The position numbers and the translations under genes were made by a program. DNA of 64,000 nt from Secundilactobacillus kimchicus JCM 15530 (GTDB lineage Bacteria; Bacillota; Bacilli; Lactobacillales; Lactobacillaceae). The notes below the pieces were generated by a model. The model saw only the letters and a program-made list of their open reading frames with translations, made no database searches and was not told where the DNA came from. This document shows, piece after piece, positions 30,829 to 40,114 of the stretch (within the stretch, counting starts at the first letter, position 1; each line of letters opens with the position of its first letter). The stretch lies in contig NZ_AZCX01000002.1 in assembly GCF_001433995.1 (NCBI RefSeq), positions 310,001 through 374,000 of the forward strand, written 5' to 3'.

Positions 30829-31185
30829 TTGATTTCGAAACCAGATAAAAACAAGACACGTCAAAAGCGTCATATGCGTGTCCGGAACAAGATTTCTGGT
30901 ACTGCAGAGCGCCCACGCTTAAATGTATTCCGTTCTAACAAAAACATCTACGCTCAAGTAATTGATGACGTAGCGGGTGTGACGCTGGTCAGTGCCTCGA
31001 CATTAGATAGTGAAGTAAAGGGTGCAAACAAGACTGAACAAGCACAAGCTGTCGGTAAGTTAATTGCAACCCGTGCTAACGACAAGAAAATCTCAGATGT
31101 TGTTTTTGATCGTGGTGGCTACCTTTACCACGGCCGGGTTCAAGCTTTAGCTGAAGCAGCCCGCGAAAACGGCTTGAAATTCTAA
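30829..31185 (+). CDS. rplR: 50S ribosomal protein L18
   Basis: 5S rRNA binder, 118 aa, starting [18 protein letters not shown] choose TTG 30829, 7 nt after AGAGGTG, over GTG 30820, because it gives the family N-terminus. [20 protein letters not shown] closes the protein. Confidence 0.95.
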   Translation: MISKPDKNKTRQKRHMRVRNKISGTAERPRLNVFRSNKNIYAQVIDDVAGVTLVSASTLDSEVKGANKTEQAQAVGKLIATRANDKKISDVVFDRGGYLYHGRVQALAEAARENGLKF

Positions 31186-31206
31186 GAAAGGGAGGAATAA
31201 CCACTA

Positions 31207-31710
31207 ATGGCAAAGTTTATCGATCCTGAAAAGTTGGACCTTGAAGATAACGTTGTTGCAATCAACCGTATTACCAAAGTCGTTAAGGGTGGTCGTCGGC
31301 TTCGTTTCGCAGCATTAGTTGTTGTGGGCGATCATCACGGTCACGTTGGTTTTGGTACTGGTAAAGCTCAAGAAGTTCCAGAAGCAATTCGTAAAGCTGT
31401 TGAAGCTGCTCGTAAGAACTTGATTGAAATCCCAATCGTTGGTACGACGATTCCTCATGAAATCATCGGAACTTACGATGGTGGTCGGATTCTTTTGAAG
31501 CCAGCCGCTGAAGGTTCTGGAGTTGCTGCCGGTGGCGCTGTTCGTGCCGTCATGGAATTGGCCGGTGTCGACGATGTTACCAGTAAACGATTAGGTTCAG
31601 ATACCCCAATCAACGCAATCCGTGCTACTTTTGAAGGTCTTAAAGCCTTGAAGCGTGCCGAAGAAGTCGCTGATTTACGTGGTGTTTCAGTTCAACACTT
31701 AGCTGAATAG
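31207..31710 (+). CDS. rpsE: 30S ribosomal protein S5
   Basis: Accuracy-related protein, 167 aa; [20 protein letters not shown] and [20 protein letters not shown] are intact. Preceded by AAGGGAGGA. Confidence 0.98.
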   Translation: MAKFIDPEKLDLEDNVVAINRITKVVKGGRRLRFAALVVVGDHHGHVGFGTGKAQEVPEAIRKAVEAARKNLIEIPIVGTTIPHEIIGTYDGGRILLKPAAEGSGVAAGGAVRAVMELAGVDDVTSKRLGSDTPINAIRATFEGLKALKRAEEVADLRGVSVQHLAE

Positions 31711-31723
31711 GAGGAAGATCAAC

Positions 31724-31906
31724 ATGGCTCAATTAAAGGTTACTTTGGTTCGAAGTGCTGCTCACCGTCTTCCTAAACAACGTAAGATCGTTGAAGCTTT
31801 AGGTTTGAAGAAAGTTAACAGTTTTAACGTTCTTCCGGACAATGAAGCAACTCGTGGCGCCTTGTTCCAAGTCGCTCACTTAATCAAAGTTGAAGAAGTT
31901 AAATAA
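31724..31906 (+). CDS. rpmD: 50S ribosomal protein L30
   Basis: Small 60-aa protein ([20 protein letters not shown]) 13 bp after rpsE with AGGAGGA. Confidence 0.97.
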   Translation: MAQLKVTLVRSAAHRLPKQRKIVEALGLKKVNSFNVLPDNEATRGALFQVAHLIKVEEVK

Positions 31907-31937
31907 TCATATTTAAATTAAGGAGGTGCCTAAATTC

Positions 31938-32375
31938 ATGAATTTGAACGAATTACAACCGTCAGAAGGTTCACGCTTCTCACGTGCTCGTAAAGGACGC
32001 GGTCGTTCTGCTGGTAATGGTAAAACGTCAGGTCGCGGTCAAAAGGGGCAAAAAGCTCGTAGCAAAACGCGTTTAGGTTTCGAAGGTGGCCAAATGCCAT
32101 TGTACCGTCGGATCCCAAAGCGTGGTTTTACAAACATCAACCGCAAGGAATATGCAGTTGTTAACTTAACGACTTTGAATGACCGGTTTGAAGATGGTGC
32201 TGAGGTAACACCTGCAGCACTTGTTGAAACTGGCATCGTTAAGAACGAAAAAGACGGTATCAAGATTCTTGGTAACGGCGAAATTTCTAAGAAACTGACT
32301 GTTAAGGCCAACAAGTTTTCGGCTAGCGCAACGTCAGCAATCGAAGCTGCAGGCGGTAAAACTGAGGTGATCTAA
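31938..32375 (+). CDS. rplO: 50S ribosomal protein L15
   Basis: Late assembly protein, 145 aa. The N-terminus [20 protein letters not shown] and the glycine-rich [20 protein letters not shown] are typical. ATG 31938 is chosen over GTG 31926, which overlaps AGGAGGTG. The stop overlaps the secY start by one base. Confidence 0.97.
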   Translation: MNLNELQPSEGSRFSRARKGRGRSAGNGKTSGRGQKGQKARSKTRLGFEGGQMPLYRRIPKRGFTNINRKEYAVVNLTTLNDRFEDGAEVTPAALVETGIVKNEKDGIKILGNGEISKKLTVKANKFSASATSAIEAAGGKTEVI

Positions 32376-33691
32376 TGCTTTCAACCATGAAAAGCGCGTT
32401 TAAAGTAAAGGATATTAGAAATAAGATCCTCTTTACACTATTTGTTTTGGTTGTCTTTCGGATTGGCTCGTTTATCACCGTTCCTGGGGTCAATGCAAAG
32501 GCACTACAAAGCGTTGCGTCTTCTGGGTTAGTTAGCATTTTGAACATTTTCAGTGGTGGTGGGTTGACCAACTACTCTATCTTTGCGATGGGGGTTTCAC
32601 CTTACATCACTGCTCAAATTGTTATCCAATTACTGCAAATGGACATTGTTCCTAAGTATGTCGAATGGAGTAAACAAGGTGAAGTTGGGCGTCGAAAGTT
32701 AAACCAACACACGCGGTACTTAACAATTATATTGGCATTTGTTCAATCGATTGGGATTACCGCAGGTTTTAACACGTTAAGTAGTTTGAATTTGGTGCAA
32801 CATCCTGGGGCTAAGACCTACATGATGATTGGTCTAATTCTAACTGGTGGGACCATGTTAACCACTTGGATGGGTGACATGATTACGGATCACGGCTTGG
32901 GTAATGGGGTTTCAATGATTATCTTTGCTGGGATTATCGCCAGAATGCCTACTGGGGCTTACAAGTTGTATCAAGACTACTTCGTGAATGTTTCAGGGAA
33001 TTCTGCGATTTGGCAGAGTGTTTTAATCATTGCCGTCATTATTATTGCGGTTTTGATTATTACAACTTTCGTCACTTGGGTTCAACAAGCTGATCGAAAG
33101 ATCCCGATTCAATACACTCGCCGAGTAACTGGTAATCAAGACAGCAGTTACTTACCGTTGAAGGTCAATGTGGCAGGTGTTATCCCGGTTATTTTTGCTA
33201 GTTCATTTATTGCGACGCCACAGACAATTCTGATGGCATTTGCAAATAACCATTCTGAAGACACTTGGTATCAAGTGATGACAAATATCTTCAACATGAA
33301 TTCGACTGGTGGGATTACCCTATACACGATCTTGATTATTCTGTTTACTTTCTTCTATGCCTTTGTTCAGGTTAACCCTGAAAAGCTATCAGAAAACTTA
33401 CAGAAGCAAGGGAGTTATATTCCAGGGGTTTGGCCAGGTCATGAGACCCAAGTGTACGTTTCAAACTTGCTTATGCGGTTGAGTACAGTCGGGGCTTTGT
33501 TCCTTGGTTTTGTCGCATTGGTTCCATTAATTGCTCAAAACGTTTGGGATTTAGATGAGTCAATCGGTTTGGGTGGTACCAGCCTCTTGATTGTTGTTGG
33601 TGTTGCTATTCAAACGATTCAACAAATCGAAGGATTGATGATGAAACGGCAGTACGTTGGTTTCATTCAAGATCCTCGCCCAGCAGAATAA
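32375..33691 (+). CDS. secY: Preprotein translocase subunit SecY
   Basis: Channel-forming subunit of the Sec translocon, 438 aa with ten predicted membrane helices. Typical segments are GVSPYITAQIVIQLLQMDIV, the plug and TM2 region, and the cytoplasmic loop QQADRKIPIQYTRR. The start ATG overlaps the rplO stop (TAATG), consistent with the known spc operon coupling. adk follows 52 bp downstream. Confidence 0.98.
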   Translation: MLSTMKSAFKVKDIRNKILFTLFVLVVFRIGSFITVPGVNAKALQSVASSGLVSILNIFSGGGLTNYSIFAMGVSPYITAQIVIQLLQMDIVPKYVEWSKQGEVGRRKLNQHTRYLTIILAFVQSIGITAGFNTLSSLNLVQHPGAKTYMMIGLILTGGTMLTTWMGDMITDHGLGNGVSMIIFAGIIARMPTGAYKLYQDYFVNVSGNSAIWQSVLIIAVIIIAVLIITTFVTWVQQADRKIPIQYTRRVTGNQDSSYLPLKVNVAGVIPVIFASSFIATPQTILMAFANNHSEDTWYQVMTNIFNMNSTGGITLYTILIILFTFFYAFVQVNPEKLSENLQKQGSYIPGVWPGHETQVYVSNLLMRLSTVGALFLGFVALVPLIAQNVWDLDESIGLGGTSLLIVVGVAIQTIQQIEGLMMKRQYVGFIQDPRPAE

Positions 33692-33743
33692 TGTTAACTC
33701 ACTTTTAGTTAGATTATTCTGAAACGTTTAAGGAGGTAATTAA

Positions 33744-34403
33744 ATGTCAATGGACCTAATTTTAATGGGTTTGCCTGGTGCCGGTAAGGGTACGCAGGCC
33801 CAAAAAATTGTTGAAGACTTCAACATTCCTCATATTTCGACTGGTGACATCTTTCGGGATGCCATGAAAAACGAAACCAAGATGGGAATTGAAGCCAAGA
33901 AGTATATCGACAAAGGTGACTTGGTGCCTGACGAAGTAACAAATGGAATTGTTGCTGATCGACTCGCGCAAGACGACGTTGCCGCTGGTTACATGTTGGA
34001 TGGGTATCCACGGACTATTGAACAAGCACAAGCTTTGGATACTTTCGGTCATGAACTTGATCGACCAGTTGACGCTGTTATCAACATTCACGTTGAACCT
34101 GATGTGTTAATCGAACGACTTTCTGGTCGTTTCATCTGTCGGACATGTGGCGCAACTTATCACAAGTTGTACCATATGCCAAAAGTAGAAGGAACTTGCG
34201 ATGTTTGTGGCGGGCATGATTTCTACCAACGAGAAGATGATAAACCTGAAACAGTTAAAAATCGATTAGCTGTTAACGTCAAGATGAACACCCCCTTAGT
34301 TGATTTCTATCAACAAAAAGGGTTGTTGCACACTGTTGATGGTGATCGGGATATCGACGTTGTTTACAGTGACATCAAGAAGATCTTAGATCTATTGGCA
34401 TAA
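33744..34403 (+). CDS. adk: Adenylate kinase
   Basis: Interconverts ATP + AMP and 2 ADP; 219 aa. P-loop [10 protein letters not shown] near residue 9, AMP-binding [13 protein letters not shown], and a long-form LID with four cysteines in CRTC...CDVC, the Gram-positive zinc-type lid. Start ATG 33744 is 6 nt after AAGGAGGT. It sits between secY and infA as in most Firmicutes; map, often found here, is absent. Confidence 0.97.
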   Translation: MSMDLILMGLPGAGKGTQAQKIVEDFNIPHISTGDIFRDAMKNETKMGIEAKKYIDKGDLVPDEVTNGIVADRLAQDDVAAGYMLDGYPRTIEQAQALDTFGHELDRPVDAVINIHVEPDVLIERLSGRFICRTCGATYHKLYHMPKVEGTCDVCGGHDFYQREDDKPETVKNRLAVNVKMNTPLVDFYQQKGLLHTVDGDRDIDVVYSDIKKILDLLA

Positions 34404-34427
34404 GAGATCTCCGGTCGTTGGATTTGC

Positions 34428-34456
34428 TTGCGTTGTTTAAGTTCGTATGGTAAACT
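34428..34456 (+). promoter_or_regulatory. Internal promoter before infA
   Basis: TTGCGT (34428-34433), 17-bp spacer, TAAACT (34451-34456) in the 139-bp adk-infA gap. It could drive infA-rpmJ-rpsM-rpsK-rpoA-rplQ independently of the S10/spc promoter. A small hairpin AAGACC/GGTCTG follows near 34494-34511. Confidence 0.55.
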
Positions 34457-34542
34457 AACTCAGGTTAGCGTCAAAATTATGAACGAGAATCCAAAGACCT
34501 TTTTTGGTCTGTAATTGAACAAATTGAAATGGAGGTACTTTT

Positions 34543-34758
34543 GTGGCGAAAGATGTCATCGAAGTCGAAGGTAAGGTTACTGAAACCTTGCCAAACGCAA
34601 TGTTTCGGGTCGAACTAGAAAACGGTCATGAGATATTAGCACACGTGTCCGGTAAAATACGAATGCACTACATTCGTATTTTACCTGGAGACCGAGTTAC
34701 TGTGGAGATGTCTCCGTATGATTTGACCAAGGGACGCATCACGTATCGATTTAAATAA
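34543..34758 (+). CDS. infA: Translation initiation factor IF-1
   Basis: OB-fold initiation factor occupying the A site, 71 aa. GTG start at 34543 behind GGAGG. Conserved [20 protein letters not shown] and GRITYRF are present. The codons for [12 protein letters not shown] contain a perfect 15-bp inverted repeat (see separate feature). Confidence 0.97.
   Translation: MAKDVIEVEGKVTETLPNAMFRVELENGHEILAHVSGKIRMHYIRILPGDRVTVEMSPYDLTKGRITYRFK
34651..34685 (+). repeat. Perfect 15-bp inverted repeat inside infA
   Basis: GGTAAAATACGAATG (34651-34665) and CATTCGTATTTTACC (34671-34685) are exact reverse complements around CACTA. The mRNA should form a 15-bp hairpin in the middle of the IF-1 coding region. 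Confidence 0.85.
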
Positions 34759-34805
34759 ATCGATATTTTTCGGTTTGCATTAGGACATTAGGAGGTATAT
34801 AGACG

Positions 34806-34925
34806 ATGAAGGTACGACCATCTGTCAAAAAAATGTGTGATCACTGTAAGATCATCAAGCGTAAAGGCCGAGTAATGGTTATCTGCTCAGCAAACGCTAA
34901 GCATAAACAACGTCAAGGTAAATAA
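34806..34925 (+). CDS. rpmJ: 50S ribosomal protein L36
   Basis: A 39-aa protein, [20 protein letters not shown] at its start, with zinc ligands Cys11, Cys14, Cys27 and a late His (CSANAKH). It is the zinc-binding (C+) form. AGGAGGT precedes the ATG. It sits between infA and rpsM in standard order and is easily missed because of its size. Confidence 0.95.
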   Translation: MKVRPSVKKMCDHCKIIKRKGRVMVICSANAKHKQRQGK

Positions 34926-34954
34926 TCTAATTATTAAATAGGAGGTGCACTTTA

Positions 34955-35320
34955 ATGGCTCGTATTGCTGGAGTTGACTTGCCACGTGACAAGCGTATTG
35001 TCATTGGCTTAACTTATATTTTCGGTATTGGTAACAGTACTGCTGAAAAGATCATCGCTGAAACGGGTGTCTCACCAGACGTTCGCGTTCGTGACTTAAC
35101 CCCTGATGATGAAGACAAGATTCGTGCAGCCGTTGACACTTACAAGGTCGAAGGTGACTTACGTCGTGAAGTCAGCATGAACATTAAGAACCTTCAAGAA
35201 ATTGGCTCATACCGTGGCATGCGTCACCGTCGTGGATTGCCAGTTCGTGGCCAACACACGAAGAACAACGCCCGTACTCGTAAGGGTAAGGCTGTCGCTA
35301 TTGCCGGTAAGAAGAAATAA
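34955..35320 (+). CDS. rpsM: 30S ribosomal protein S13
   Basis: Head protein contacting P-site tRNA, 121 aa; [20 protein letters not shown] and [20 protein letters not shown] are diagnostic. AGGAGGTG upstream. Alpha operon. Confidence 0.98.
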   Translation: MARIAGVDLPRDKRIVIGLTYIFGIGNSTAEKIIAETGVSPDVRVRDLTPDDEDKIRAAVDTYKVEGDLRREVSMNIKNLQEIGSYRGMRHRRGLPVRGQHTKNNARTRKGKAVAIAGKKK

Positions 35321-35345
35321 TTTAAAAAGGAGGTAAAGACATTTC

Positions 35346-35735
35346 ATGGCAACTAGAAGAACTACACGTAAGCGTCGTGTAAAAAAGAATATCGAGTCTG
35401 GTGTTGCTCACATTCATTCAACATTTAACAACACTTTAGTTATGATCACTGATATGCAGGGTAATGCAATTTCATGGTCATCAGCTGGTTCATTAGGCTT
35501 CAAGGGTTCACGTAAGTCTACTCCGTTCGCCGCTCAAATGGCTGCTGAAGCTGCAGGTAAGGCATCTATGGAAAACGGTATGAAGTCTGTTGAAGTTGCT
35601 GTTAAGGGTCCTGGTTCAGGTCGTGAAGCTGCAATCCGTGCCTTACAAGCTACTGGACTCGAAGTTACTGCCATTCGTGATGTAACACCTGTTCCTCACA
35701 ATGGTTCTCGTCCTCCGAAGCGCCGTCGGGTATAG
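35346..35735 (+). CDS. rpsK: 30S ribosomal protein S11
   Basis: Platform protein, 129 aa; [18 protein letters not shown] and the C-terminal [17 protein letters not shown] are typical. AAGGAGGT upstream. Confidence 0.98.
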   Translation: MATRRTTRKRRVKKNIESGVAHIHSTFNNTLVMITDMQGNAISWSSAGSLGFKGSRKSTPFAAQMAAEAAGKASMENGMKSVEVAVKGPGSGREAAIRALQATGLEVTAIRDVTPVPHNGSRPPKRRRV

Positions 35736-35820
35736 TGGGTCTTTTTTGAGAGATTTGCTATTACTAAATGATGGGACTTATCACAAGGCTCAACGCGTTT
35801 GAAAGGGGTAAAAGATAAGA

Positions 35821-36768
35821 ATGATTGAATTCGAAAAGCCTAACATTCACAAAATTGAAGAAAGCGATGACTACGGTAAGTTCGTCGTAGAACCACTGGA
35901 ACGTGGCTACGGGACAACCTTAGGGAACTCTCTCCGTCGAATTTTACTGTCCTCATTGCCAGGAGCAGCTGTTACCAGTATTCAGATTGATGGCGTGCTA
36001 CACGAATTCTCAACTATTGAGGGTGTCGTTGAAGACGTCACACAGATCATTTTGAACACAAAGAAGATTTCGTTGAAGCTCGAAGGGCCAGATGACGAAA
36101 TTGAGTCAATGGAAATTGACGTTAAGGGACCTGCTCAAGTTACCGCTGCTGACATTAGTGCCGACAGTGATGTAACCATTTTGAATCCTGATCTCTATAT
36201 TGCAACCGTCGCTGAGGGTGCTACTTTCCATATGCGAATGACTGCAAACAAGGGCCGTGGATATCGTTCTGCCGACCAAAACAAGGCGAACGGAGACATG
36301 CCAATTGGCGTTTTGCCTATTGACTCTATTTATACCCCAATTGAACGTGTTAACTATCAAGTTGAAAACACGCGGGTTGGTCAACGCGACGATTATGACA
36401 AACTGACTCTGGATGTTTGGACGGATAGTTCGATTACGCCAAGTGAGTCAATCAGTCTGGCGGCTAAGATTTTAGCTGAACACTTAGCGATGTTTGTTGA
36501 TTTAACTGACGAAGCTAAGAATGCCGAAATCATGGTCGAAAAGGAAGAAACCCACAAAGAAAAGATGCTTGAAATGACAATTGAGGAATTGGACCTTTCC
36601 GTTCGTTCATACAACTGTCTAAAACGTGCTGGAATCAACACTGTTCAAGAGTTGACCAACAAAACTGAAGCCGATATGATGAAGGTTCGTAACTTAGGCC
36701 GGAAGTCATTGGAAGAAGTTAAAAACAAGCTATCTGATCTTGGGTTATCACTTCGTAAAGAAGACTAA
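35821..36768 (+). CDS. rpoA: RNA polymerase alpha subunit
   Basis: Assembly scaffold and regulator-contact subunit, 315 aa. The N-terminal domain carries [20 protein letters not shown]; the C-terminal domain (from about 245) carries [20 protein letters not shown], the UP-element binding part. GAAAGGGG upstream. It follows rpsK after 85 bp that show no gene. Confidence 0.98.
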   Translation: MIEFEKPNIHKIEESDDYGKFVVEPLERGYGTTLGNSLRRILLSSLPGAAVTSIQIDGVLHEFSTIEGVVEDVTQIILNTKKISLKLEGPDDEIESMEIDVKGPAQVTAADISADSDVTILNPDLYIATVAEGATFHMRMTANKGRGYRSADQNKANGDMPIGVLPIDSIYTPIERVNYQVENTRVGQRDDYDKLTLDVWTDSSITPSESISLAAKILAEHLAMFVDLTDEAKNAEIMVEKEETHKEKMLEMTIEELDLSVRSYNCLKRAGINTVQELTNKTEADMMKVRNLGRKSLEEVKNKLSDLGLSLRKED

Positions 36769-36794
36769 TTAAATCAAAGGAGGGTTACTAACCA

Positions 36795-37178
36795 ATGAGT
36801 TATCGTAAATTACAACGTGCCAGTTCACAACGTCGTGCGCTGCTTCGCGACTTGACTACTGAATTAATCATTCACGGTCAGATCCAAACAACTGAAGCAC
36901 GTGCCAAGGAAGTTCGTTCAACGACTGACAAGATGATCACTTTAGGTAAGCGCGGTGACTTGCACGCTCGTCGTCAAGCCGCTACTTTCTTACGTGACGT
37001 TGTTGCTGATGTTAAAGAAGACGGGGACGATGTTAAAATCCAAACTGCACTTCAAAAACTATTTAGCGATGTCGCACCTAAGTATGCTGACCGTAATGGT
37101 GGTTACACTCGCATCATGAAGACTATGCCTCGTCGTGGTGATGGTGCCCCAATGGTTATCTTACAATTGGTTGATTAA
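36795..37178 (+). CDS. rplQ: 50S ribosomal protein L17
   Basis: Exit-region protein, 127 aa; [19 protein letters not shown] and the C-terminal [15 protein letters not shown] are typical. AAGGAGGG upstream. Last gene of the long ribosomal cluster; a structured 3' region follows. Confidence 0.98.
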   Translation: MSYRKLQRASSQRRALLRDLTTELIIHGQIQTTEARAKEVRSTTDKMITLGKRGDLHARRQAATFLRDVVADVKEDGDDVKIQTALQKLFSDVAPKYADRNGGYTRIMKTMPRRGDGAPMVILQLVD

Positions 37179-37182
37179 ACCA

Positions 37183-37324
37183 AATAATCACTCACCTTAT
37201 TGGTGAAAACAATAGAATCACACCGAGTTTTGGGTATAAAGCGTTATGATGTTGAAGGTGACTTCGAGTCTAGCTTGAATGCGGTCTTTGGATCGAGCAC
37301 CCGCTACTTGGTAGTGATTTTTTT
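37183..37324 (+). ncRNA. Structured 3' region of rplQ (L17 downstream element candidate)
   Basis: Just after rplQ, AATCACT (37186-37192) can pair with AGTGATT (37313-37319), closing a domain of about 130 nt. Inside are CACC-TTATT-GGTG (37193-37205) and other pairings such as GGGT with ACCC. A terminal hairpin CGCTAC-TTG-GTAGTG (37302-37316) with a T-run (37318-37324) ends transcription. The L17 downstream element RNA motif is known from exactly this location in lactic acid bacteria and Listeria; the match here is by position and fold, not by model search. Confidence 0.65.
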
Positions 37325-37384
37325 GTGTCGTTTTGCAACTAGATTCATCAAAACAAGTTAGTGTGATACTAATCAATAGAGATT

Positions 37385-37422
37385 AAAAAGGCTCGAGCGA
37401 TTTTGAACGCTCGAGCCTTTTT
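37385..37422. terminator. Bidirectional terminator between rplQ and ndh
   Basis: AAAAAGGCTCGAGCG (37385-37399) is the exact reverse complement of CGCTCGAGCCTTTTT (37408-37422). Confidence 0.92.
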
Positions 37423-37424
37423 GG

Positions 37425-39074
37425 CTATTTATTTTTATAGATGGACCGCTGAGTTCCATAACGCCATTTGCCTAAGGTTTTTTGTAACCACGGGACAAAC
37501 CACAGGTCTAATCCGAACGACCGACCGGATCCATTCATCAGTGCAAAAGCGACAAATAAGACCCAAACAGTTGCCCATGAATGTAGGAAAATAAAGAAGC
37601 AGATGATGACAATGAAGTTTGCACACCAAGTTGCCAATCCAAAGAAAATCAAGCAACCTAAGATTAATTCCCAGATTCCGAATCCTGAATGTCCCATGAC
37701 CAACCAACTTGAATCGCCGTTCATTTTTGCTAATCCGTCAATGAAGAGTGCAATCCCAAAGTATAAACGAAGGGGTAGTGACCAAAGGACATTGCTACGG
37801 CGAGAGGTGTTGTAACCGAAAACGGTTCGGCCGTTTTCAACGTTGAAAAATTCGTCCATGAAATATTTCCAAGTATAATACATGGAAGCAATTCGCATGA
37901 AATACAAGAGATTACTGCCGTGCTTCATCAGTGTGGCGAAGCGACCTCTGAACCGCTTTCCGCCAAAGACTTGGGCGATTCCGTATTTTGAACCAAATGA
38001 AACGGTGAAGCCCATATTCTTATCTTTGAATTCTTTGTAATTAGTGGCGCCGTTAATGTCTTCGGCAACGTTATGGGCCACAATGAGGGCTTCTTGTTCA
38101 GCTTCCTGAGCAGTTTGTGGAACGGCCCGTTCAGCGCCTTCTTCAGTGGCGTTCGCATCGTCGCCGGCGACGTAGATACTTTTATCTTCGAAGCCCTGAG
38201 CTTGTAGGTACTTGTTAGTAATTAAGCGACCGCCACGGCCGGCTTCGATGCCAAATTCGTCAGCGGTGTGATTGGTCTTAACCCCAGCTGTCCAAATCAA
38301 CGTGTTAGTTGCGATTGGAGACTGGTCCTTAATTTCAACAGTATCGGGATTGACTTGAGTGATCATTGAAGACGTCCGAATTTCGATATCGTTTTTCTTC
38401 AAGAAGTTTTCAGCGTGGCCTGCATTTGTGCGGTCCAGCATGTTAATGATAGTTGGTGCGGCTTCAACCAAGATAACTTTAATCTCACTTGGATCTAGTC
38501 GGTTTTCCTTAGCGAGTACTTCGCGGTATTCAATCAACTCGCCGACGGTTTCAGCACCAGTAAAGCCGGATCCACAGACAACCAGCGTCAATAAGGCCTT
38601 GCGTTTTTCTGGATCTTGCTCAGCTGCCCCCCGACGAATGACGTCGCCGATGTGATCGCGTAAAGCAATCGCGTCTTCCATCGACCAAAGTGTAAACCCA
38701 TTTTCCTTAACGCCTGGCGTCCCAAAGTCATTTGGTTCGCCCCCCATACTAATGATTAAACTGTCGAAATCATAAGTGCTATGTTCACCATGAACTTGCT
38801 TGTTTTCCTTATCGATTGCAGTCACGTTATCCGTCACTAACTGCACGTTTTTTGCATGGTGGAACAGGCGCTCCAAGTCATATTTGACGGCGTCTGGTTG
38901 AACCCGCTCAGTGGCAACCTCGTGGAGTTGCGTCAAGTATGTGAAATACGAATGTCGATCAATCAATGTGATTGTGACATCAGGATTTGATTTAAAGCGC
39001 TTGGCAAGCTTCTTAGTTGCGTAGACGCCAGCGAAGCCAGCCCCTACAACGACAATGTTTTTAGCCAATTGCAT
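37425..39074 (-). CDS. ndh: Type II NADH dehydrogenase fused to a DoxX-like membrane domain
   Basis: Single-subunit NADH:quinone oxidoreductase that feeds electrons to the membrane quinone pool without pumping protons. Residues 1-about 400 are the flavoprotein: FAD site NIVVVGAGFAGVYATKKL and NADH site LVVCGSGFTGAETVGEL, plus IYVAGDDANA near the FAD-binding end. NDH-2 enzymes usually stop near 400 residues; this one has 549. From about 424 it continues with LPLRLYFGIALFIDGLAKM, three or four hydrophobic helices and GSGRSFGLDLWFVP, which resembles DoxX/DoxD membrane proteins. It presumably works with the cytochrome bd encoded at 55.6 kb. The start ATG follows a poly-G ribosome site (GGGGGG). 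Confidence 0.88.
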   Translation of the reverse strand: MQLAKNIVVVGAGFAGVYATKKLAKRFKSNPDVTITLIDRHSYFTYLTQLHEVATERVQPDAVKYDLERLFHHAKNVQLVTDNVTAIDKENKQVHGEHSTYDFDSLIISMGGEPNDFGTPGVKENGFTLWSMEDAIALRDHIGDVIRRGAAEQDPEKRKALLTLVVCGSGFTGAETVGELIEYREVLAKENRLDPSEIKVILVEAAPTIINMLDRTNAGHAENFLKKNDIEIRTSSMITQVNPDTVEIKDQSPIATNTLIWTAGVKTNHTADEFGIEAGRGGRLITNKYLQAQGFEDKSIYVAGDDANATEEGAERAVPQTAQEAEQEALIVAHNVAEDINGATNYKEFKDKNMGFTVSFGSKYGIAQVFGGKRFRGRFATLMKHGSNLLYFMRIASMYYTWKYFMDEFFNVENGRTVFGYNTSRRSNVLWSLPLRLYFGIALFIDGLAKMNGDSSWLVMGHSGFGIWELILGCLIFFGLATWCANFIVIICFFIFLHSWATVWVLFVAFALMNGSGRSFGLDLWFVPWLQKTLGKWRYGTQRSIYKNK

Positions 39075-39280
39075 AACCCCCCAAATAATATTATGGATAA
39101 GATGAGTTGAATAAATGCTGAAAATGATAGCGTTATCTTATCATACTCAATTATAGGGTTATCATGACGCAATGTCTAATAATATCGCACGTTCTTTTCA
39201 AAATAAAATTGAGCAAACTACCTTTATAACGGAGGATTTGTTATAATGACGGTTGACTTTATGGAGAGGTGGCCGATGGC

Positions 39281-40114
39281 TTGGCAATTATTTCTGTCTC
39301 AAATTTAACTTATCAATATGCACAAAGTGAAGCGCCGGCCGTTAATGATGTGACGTTTGACGTTGAGGCTGGTGACTGGGTCGCCATTGTTGGCCACAAT
39401 GGGAGTGGCAAGAGTACGTTAGCCAAATTACTCATTGGTATTTTGGCAGCTGATTCGGGCACGATTGACATTGCCGGAACCCGACTGACCGAAGCCAGTG
39501 TTTGGGATGTTCGGGAGACCATTGGAATGGTTTTTCAAAACCCTGATAACCAGTTTGTCGGGGCTACGGTTGCCGACGATGTCGCGTTTGGAATGGAAAA
39601 TCGCCACGTCTCTCGAGACGTGATGATTCGACGGGTTAAAGAAGCACTTCTGCAGGTTGGTATGTGGGAATTTCGGGATCGTGAACCCGCTAGACTATCC
39701 GGTGGGCAGAAGCAGCGGGTCGCCCTTGCTGGTGTGATGGCGGTTGCCCCCAAAATTTTAATTTTGGATGAAGCGACTAGCATGTTGGACCCAGAAGGTC
39801 GTTCAGATATTTTAAACACCATTAAGACGCTCAAGCAGAAATTGAATCTTACCGTTTTATCAATCACTCACGATATTGACGAAGCCGCGCAAGCCGACCG
39901 AATCTTGGTGATTGACGATGGTCGCTTTATTGAAGAAGCCACGCCACAGGCCTTATTTGAACATGGCTCAGACCTGATTGCCATGGGCCTTGATGTGCCG
40001 TTTTCGGCGAAATTAACCGAGTTGTTAGCACAGCGTGGGGTTGCGGTACCTGCACACTATCTTGACGAAGGGAGCCTTGCAGACTGGTTATGGAAATCTC
40101 GTTTGACAAAGTAG
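39281..40114 (+). CDS. ecfA1: ECF transporter ATPase EcfA1
   Basis: One of two ABC ATPases of the energy-coupling-factor vitamin transporter, 277 aa. Walker A GHNGSGKST, signature LSGGQKQRVALAG and Walker B ILILDEATSM are present. I start at TTG 39281 (MAIISVSNLTYQY), 9 nt after GGAGAGGTG; GTG 39269 lies within that site. It overlaps ecfA2 by 25 bases, and the ecfA1-ecfA2-ecfT-truA order is conserved in Firmicutes downstream of rplQ. No S component is in this operon, so the module is probably shared among several. Confidence 0.93.
   Translation: MAIISVSNLTYQYAQSEAPAVNDVTFDVEAGDWVAIVGHNGSGKSTLAKLLIGILAADSGTIDIAGTRLTEASVWDVRETIGMVFQNPDNQFVGATVADDVAFGMENRHVSRDVMIRRVKEALLQVGMWEFRDREPARLSGGQKQRVALAGVMAVAPKILILDEATSMLDPEGRSDILNTIKTLKQKLNLTVLSITHDIDEAAQADRILVIDDGRFIEEATPQALFEHGSDLIAMGLDVPFSAKLTELLAQRGVAVPAHYLDEGSLADWLWKSRLTK

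Noticed and set aside
37403-38655. Plus-strand reading frames opposite ndh
   Set aside because: They are antisense to a well-supported NDH-2 gene and show no start signals or family motifs.
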